DNA of 30,173 nucleotides, taken from assembly GCA_902600395.1 (NCBI GenBank), contig CACKJL010000004.1, positions 1-30,173 on the forward strand. Direction: 5' to 3'. Numbering within the stretch: the first letter of the stretch is position 1; every line of letters starts with the position of its first letter. The notes beneath the pieces were generated by a model. It made no database searches. It saw only the letters and a program-made list of their open reading frames with translations, and had not been told where the DNA came from. The DNA is from an uncultured Prochlorococcus sp. (GTDB lineage: Bacteria; Cyanobacteriota; Cyanobacteriia; PCC-6307; Cyanobiaceae). Positions 27,089-30,173 of the stretch are shown piece after piece. The position numbers were made by a program, and so were the translations under genes.

Positions 27089-27763
27089 TTGAAGAAGAAT
27101 TCCTTAAATATTTGGCATAAAATCAACCCTGTATTGGGATTTATTGCAATGTTCGTTACTCAGGACGTTGTTTTGAGATTCTTTTTTAGAAAAAAGAAAA
27201 TATTAAAAAATGGTTTTTCGATTCCCATTAATTCCTCTATCATTTTGGCTCCAACCCACAGATCAAGATGGGACGGCTTAATACTTACAATGGCGATGGG
27301 TAGAAGAGTAACAAAAAAGGATTGTAGATTTATGGTTACTAAATCCGAAATGAGAGGAATACAAGGTTGGTTTTTAAAAAGACTTGGATGTTTTTCAATA
27401 AATCAATTATCGCCATCTCTCTCAGCTTTAAGATATGCAATTGATCTTATAGAAAAAGGAGAACAACTAGTTGTTTTCCCCGAAGGAAAGATTAATAGAT
27501 ATGGGAAAAAATTAGTTCTCAAAGAAGGGCTATGTAGATTAGCTAGATTAGCTACCAAAAAAACAACGTCTATTACTATTATTCCAATTGGAATTGCTTA
27601 TAGCAAAATACCTCCGAACTTTAGGGGCGAATTCTGTTTATCCTTTGGAAAACCAATCCCAATTAATGATTACTCAAACTTTACAATCAAGGACTTTAAT
27701 AAATTTCTAAATGGAAAAATGACTCAAGAGGAAGAAAAAGCATTAAAAAATGTAGGTAGATGA
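27089..27763 (+). CDS. plsC: 1-acylglycerol-3-phosphate acyltransferase family protein
   Basis: PlsC-type acyltransferase of 224 residues. The catalytic HX4D motif is HRSRWD near residue 56 (PTHRSRWDGL), block II is in the RRVTKKDCRFM to GWFLKRLGCF stretch, and block III is FPEGKINR. A hydrophobic N-terminal segment (VLGFIAMFVTQDVVLRFFF) would attach it to the membrane. It would acylate lysophosphatidic acid in glycerolipid synthesis, although glycolipid or other lysolipid substrates cannot be excluded. The start is TTG at 27089; the next in-frame ATG at about codon 20 would cut the hydrophobic segment. It begins the plus-strand group that runs to grxD. Confidence 0.87.
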   Translation: MKKNSLNIWHKINPVLGFIAMFVTQDVVLRFFFRKKKILKNGFSIPINSSIILAPTHRSRWDGLILTMAMGRRVTKKDCRFMVTKSEMRGIQGWFLKRLGCFSINQLSPSLSALRYAIDLIEKGEQLVVFPEGKINRYGKKLVLKEGLCRLARLATKKTTSITIIPIGIAYSKIPPNFRGEFCLSFGKPIPINDYSNFTIKDFNKFLNGKMTQEEEKALKNVGR

Positions 27764-27806
27764 ATCTGCAATAAGTTACTATGAATTTTAATAATTGAAA
27801 AAGAAA

Positions 27807-28322
27807 ATGAAATTCTTAAAATTAATCCCAATTTTATTTATATTTTTTGGAAATGTTCCTTACAAAAATAAAGTTCATGCAGAAATAAAGAATCCAGAAG
27901 ACTTCAGAGTACTCTCAAATGAGAGTAAAAAGCTTTCCATATCAAACGTTGAATATTTTATAAATGAAGGTGATAAATATATTAAAAACGGGGATTTTGA
28001 AAAAGCTAAAGATTTTTACTTAGACGCTAGAAAACTAGCAAAACAACTTGCGTCTTTTTATTCTGATCTAAATTCATCGTTCAAAGGAGTTGATGCGAGA
28101 ATACCCAATGAAATGCAAAGGAAAGGTAAGCAAACATTACAAATTTTGGCAGTATCAAATGAGAGATTAGCCTCTTTGTATATAAAAACTGAAAAGCCAG
28201 ATGTTGCAGTACCCTTACTTGTTGAAACAATTAGAATAATGTCACCTAATAGTCCTGAAGGTAAAGAAGCTTATGAAAGATTGATCCAACTAGGATTTGT
28301 TGAAACAAAATACAAAGGTTAA
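27807..28322 (+). CDS. exported TPR-like protein, function unknown
   Basis: A 171-residue protein with a signal peptide (MKFLKLIPILFIFFGN, cleavage likely after VHA at about residue 25). The mature part is helical with two TPR-like units: YFINEGDKYIKNGDFEKAKDFYLDARKL has the small-residue and Tyr spacing of a TPR, and LASLYIKTEKPDVAVPLLVETI resembles a second. Such repeats bind proteins, so a scaffold role in the periplasm or lumen is likely. An in-frame TTG at 27795 would add MKKK; the ATG at 27807 is preferred. It lies 11 bases before bolA and is probably co-transcribed with bolA and grxD, though those proteins are cytosolic. Confidence 0.8.
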   Translation: MKFLKLIPILFIFFGNVPYKNKVHAEIKNPEDFRVLSNESKKLSISNVEYFINEGDKYIKNGDFEKAKDFYLDARKLAKQLASFYSDLNSSFKGVDARIPNEMQRKGKQTLQILAVSNERLASLYIKTEKPDVAVPLLVETIRIMSPNSPEGKEAYERLIQLGFVETKYKG

Positions 28323-28333
28323 TTAAATTTACT

Positions 28334-28564
28334 ATGATTACGAAAACAGAAGTTATTAAATTAATCACTAAAAAAATCCCAAGTTCCCAAGTTTTTGTTG
28401 AAAACCTCAAGGGAAATGATCATTTGCAAGTAACTGTAATTGCATCTGAATTCAATGGATTATCATTAGTTAAACAACACCAGCTAGTATATTCTGCTTT
28501 AAAGGAAGAATTAGCTTCAGAGGCTATCCATGCACTGGCATTAAAAACAGAAACTCCAAATTGA
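28334..28564 (+). CDS. bolA: BolA family protein
   Basis: A BolA-type protein of 76 residues with the family core GNDHLQVTVIASEFNGLSLVK followed by QHQLVYSALKEELA and the conserved His-containing end IHALALKT. BolA proteins form heterodimers with CGFS monothiol glutaredoxins and share a [2Fe-2S] cluster through that His. The CGFS partner is the next gene, 3 bases downstream, so the functional pair is encoded together. In cyanobacteria the likely role is iron or redox sensing, or iron-sulfur cluster handling. The classical morphogene role from E. coli is not implied. Confidence 0.95.
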   Translation: MITKTEVIKLITKKIPSSQVFVENLKGNDHLQVTVIASEFNGLSLVKQHQLVYSALKEELASEAIHALALKTETPN

Positions 28565-28567
28565 ATT

Positions 28568-28891
28568 ATGGACAACCTAACAAAAGATAAAATACAAAAA
28601 CTTATTGATTCTAATCCAGTGATGGTTTTCATGAAAGGGACTAAATTAATGCCTCAATGCGGTTTTTCAAACAATGTAGTTCAAATACTAAATTCTTTAG
28701 GGGTAGAATTTGGTACTTTTGATGTTTTAAGTGATTTCGCTATAAGAGAAGGCATCAAGGAATATTCAGATTGGCCAACAATTCCTCAAGTTTACTTAAA
28801 AGGAGAATTTCTTGGTGGATCAGACATTCTTATTGAGATGTACAACTCTGGATCTCTTAAAGAAAAAATAGAAATTGAACTAGCGTCTTAA
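28568..28891 (+). CDS. grxD: monothiol (CGFS) glutaredoxin
   Basis: Grx4-type monothiol glutaredoxin of 107 residues. It has the active-site CGFS in MKGTKLMPQCGFSNNV, followed by DWPTIPQVYLKGEFLGG and SDILIEM, which bind glutathione. CGFS glutaredoxins carry a [2Fe-2S] cluster bound by two subunits and glutathione, pass clusters to other proteins and pair with BolA. It follows bolA by 3 bases, a conserved pairing. The gene ends the plus-strand group and meets a minus-strand gene after 48 bases. Confidence 0.96.
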   Translation: MDNLTKDKIQKLIDSNPVMVFMKGTKLMPQCGFSNNVVQILNSLGVEFGTFDVLSDFAIREGIKEYSDWPTIPQVYLKGEFLGGSDILIEMYNSGSLKEKIEIELAS

Positions 28892-28920
28892 GACAATTAG
28901 TGAGTATAAATACTGTATAG

Positions 28921-28936
28921 ATTAATAAAAATTAAT
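28921..28936. terminator. weak A+T hairpin between convergent genes
   Basis: ATTAAT (28921-28926), a 4-base loop and ATTAAT (28931-28936) form a 6-bp stem with AUUUU after it on the plus strand and A+T-rich DNA on the other side. It sits between the grxD stop and the convergent small gene and might act as a weak bidirectional terminator. With no G-C pair it could easily be chance. Confidence 0.2.
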
Positions 28937-28939
28937 ATT

Positions 28940-29209
28940 TTAAATCCTTTTTTTATCAAAAAAACCTTTATTTCCATCTCCATCTGGATCAATAAAACTT
29001 GACGGATCTAAAATCCATCTTTCAATTAATCTTTCTAATTTCTCTTGATCTTTTTGCTCTAAACTACTGCAATTCCTTAATGCTTGGAGATAACCATCAC
29101 TATATAATTTAAGATCAGATGGCGTATGAAAACGAGTAACTAAGTCCTGGCAACTATCGCAAATTGACTGAAAGTGACGAATTGCTTTAGGGTTTTCAAA
29201 TGATGTCAT
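28940..29209 (-). CDS. small cyanobacterial protein with CxxC and DxDxDG loop, function unknown
   Basis: An 89-residue soluble protein, resembling a short conserved cyanobacterial family (possibly DUF6761, from memory). Residues 10-60 are predicted helical and include C17-x2-C20 (ICDSCQDL) and C47. The C-terminus holds D74-P-D76-G-D78-G79 ending at D85, which fits the first positions and last acidic position of a calcium-binding EF-hand-like loop. A single loop with only a preceding helix (LERLIERWIL) is visible, so calcium binding is a guess. It is divergent from the response regulator across 86 bases. Confidence 0.75.
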   Translation of the reverse strand: MTSFENPKAIRHFQSICDSCQDLVTRFHTPSDLKLYSDGYLQALRNCSSLEQKDQEKLERLIERWILDPSSFIDPDGDGNKGFFDKKRI

Positions 29210-29295
29210 AATTCGATAAATTCTGATTTTTATTTTGCATTTGTTATACCTTATTAATGATGATCAAAAATTGCCTGGCCAAACAGTAATTAAGA

Positions 29296-30033
29296 ATGCA
29301 ATCAACTGAGCAAATCTTAGCTTCAACTCCTGGCAGTTCACAATTGCCTACGAGCTCTCAAACCCCCTCAAGAGTTTTAGTTGTTGAACCTCACCCCACA
29401 CTTAGAACAGTACTTGTGCAAAGGCTTCGCCAAGATGGCCATTTAGCTGCAGCAGTAGGTACAGCTGCAGAAGCTATTGACTTATGCAGAGAACAATCAC
29501 CTGACTTATTAGTTAGCGCAGAAATCCTTGAGCAGAATACTGCAATGAGACTAGCCCAACAACTGGGTTCTTCAGTCATAGTTTTAACAGCAAGATCAGG
29601 TGTTGAAGCATTAGTTAATCTATTAGATGAAGGGGCAGATGATGTTCTCAGAAAACCTTTTGGACTTGAAGAGCTTGCAGCACGATGCAGAACACTCCTT
29701 AAAAGGGGAAGGATAGGATTACAAGAAAAAGTTGAGGTTGGACCTTTAGAAGTTCATCTTCTTTTAAGACAAGTTACTCTAAGCGAGAAGCCCGTAGAAT
29801 TAAGCCCTAGGGAGTTTGCATTGCTTTGTGCTCTTTTAATGCCTCCAGGAATGGTAAGAAGTCGTCAAGAGCTTTTAAGGATGGCTTGGCCGCCCTTCAG
29901 TGGTGGCCCTAGGTCTGTAGATACTCAGGTATTAACTTTGAGAAGAAAATTAGAACAGGCTGGGTTGGGAGAAGGTGGGGGGATAACCACTGTTAGACAA
30001 CAAGGTTATAGATTTAGTATTGATAATATTTAA
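29296..30033 (+). CDS. OmpR/PhoB-type transcription regulator with a degenerate receiver
   Basis: A regulator of 245 residues. A Ser/Thr/Pro-rich start of about 25 residues precedes a receiver domain (26-135). The receiver keeps the switch Thr (T98) and Lys (K120 in LRKPF), but the acidic pocket reads E31-P32 instead of two acids, and the phospho-acceptor position is Ala (A75 in SPDLLVSAEIL). The C-terminal winged helix (about 145-243) is complete, with LSPREFALL, SRQELL, RSVDTQVLTLRRKL and TTVRQQGYRF. It should bind DNA but cannot be phosphorylated in the usual way. Atypical cyanobacterial regulators such as NblR are possible relatives; I cannot assign it. G+C looks higher than in neighbouring genes. 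Its stop shares a TTAA with the convergent gene. Confidence 0.88.
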   Translation: MQSTEQILASTPGSSQLPTSSQTPSRVLVVEPHPTLRTVLVQRLRQDGHLAAAVGTAAEAIDLCREQSPDLLVSAEILEQNTAMRLAQQLGSSVIVLTARSGVEALVNLLDEGADDVLRKPFGLEELAARCRTLLKRGRIGLQEKVEVGPLEVHLLLRQVTLSEKPVELSPREFALLCALLMPPGMVRSRQELLRMAWPPFSGGPRSVDTQVLTLRRKLEQAGLGEGGGITTVRQQGYRFSIDNI

Positions 30034-30173
30034 TTTAGAAAAGCAAAAAGTTCGCCAATAATCATTAAAACTGATAGTAATGTCAGTAATTTATATGTCC
30101 ATAGTGGTGATATGTAAGATATTTCATTAATAGAAATCCCTGTTTTACTGGAAACAATTAATAAGAATTTTTC
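30030..30173 (-). CDS. C-terminal fragment of a membrane protein, cut by window edge
   Basis: On the minus strand an open frame runs from the window edge to a TAA at 30032-30030 and encodes 47 residues. It ends with a hydrophobic helix, LLTLLSVLMIIGELFAF, preceded by SYISPLWTYK, the look of the last membrane segment of an integral membrane protein. The rest lies outside the window, so no family can be given. It overlaps the response regulator stop by 4 bases. The continuous frame to the edge and the membrane segment support a real gene, though the evidence is short. Confidence 0.5.
   Translation of the reverse strand, partial: EKFLLIVSSKTGISINEISYISPLWTYKLLTLLSVLMIIGELFAFLN

Noticed and set aside
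1..30173. tRNA, rRNA, CRISPR, insertion sequence or prophage elements
   Set aside because: None was seen; almost every base lies in a recognisable gene or a gap under 180 bases without tRNA-like or repeat structure.

Overview
The window is chromosomal DNA from a picocyanobacterium, most probably a high-light Prochlorococcus. The evidence is strongly A+T-rich DNA, packed genes with almost no spacers, start codons that mostly lack Shine-Dalgarno sequences, and cyanobacterial marker genes: a PsbP-like photosystem II lipoprotein, the chlorophyll-cyclase factor Ycf54, a two-hit ClpC and an adjacent BolA/CGFS-glutaredoxin pair. No IS element, prophage, CRISPR array, tRNA or rRNA was seen, and no gap without a gene exceeds 300 bases.

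Layout. (1) 1-4465, minus strand: clpC, a glycerol-dehydrogenase-family gene and an alpha/beta hydrolase cut by the left edge. (2) 4645-5085 minus is rimI, divergent from a plus-strand operon at 5173-10743: lysA, cdaA, uppS, bioB, trhO and an unknown gene. It joins diaminopimelate/lysine metabolism, the cell-wall lipid carrier, a c-di-AMP synthase, biotin and tRNA modification. (3) 10740-12242 minus: lipA and recR. (4) 12346-12903 plus: psbP. (5) 12918-26988 is a 14-kb run on the minus strand. In transcription order it holds pdxJ, ycf54, recC, a small ICMT-like membrane methyltransferase, recB, recD, a DbpA-type DEAD-box helicase, a small exported Cys protein and an ABC exporter. All three RecBCD subunits are present and intact. 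(6) 27089-28891 plus: a plsC-type acyltransferase, an exported TPR-like protein, bolA and grxD. (7) 28940-29209 minus: a small protein ending in a DxDxDG loop. (8) 29296-30033 plus: an OmpR-type regulator whose receiver lacks the phospho-acceptor Asp. It faces the 3' end of a membrane-protein gene cut by the right edge.

Most genes are conserved housekeeping genes, and I do not see a wholly new multi-gene system. The points most worth checking are: a perfect 10-bp hairpin directly before the DEAD-box helicase start that buries its only SD-like AGG; the RHR-to-RHL change in the diadenylate cyclase; the degenerate receiver of the OmpR-type regulator; the methyltransferase inserted between recC and recB; and two convergent gene pairs whose stop codons share one palindromic TTAA.
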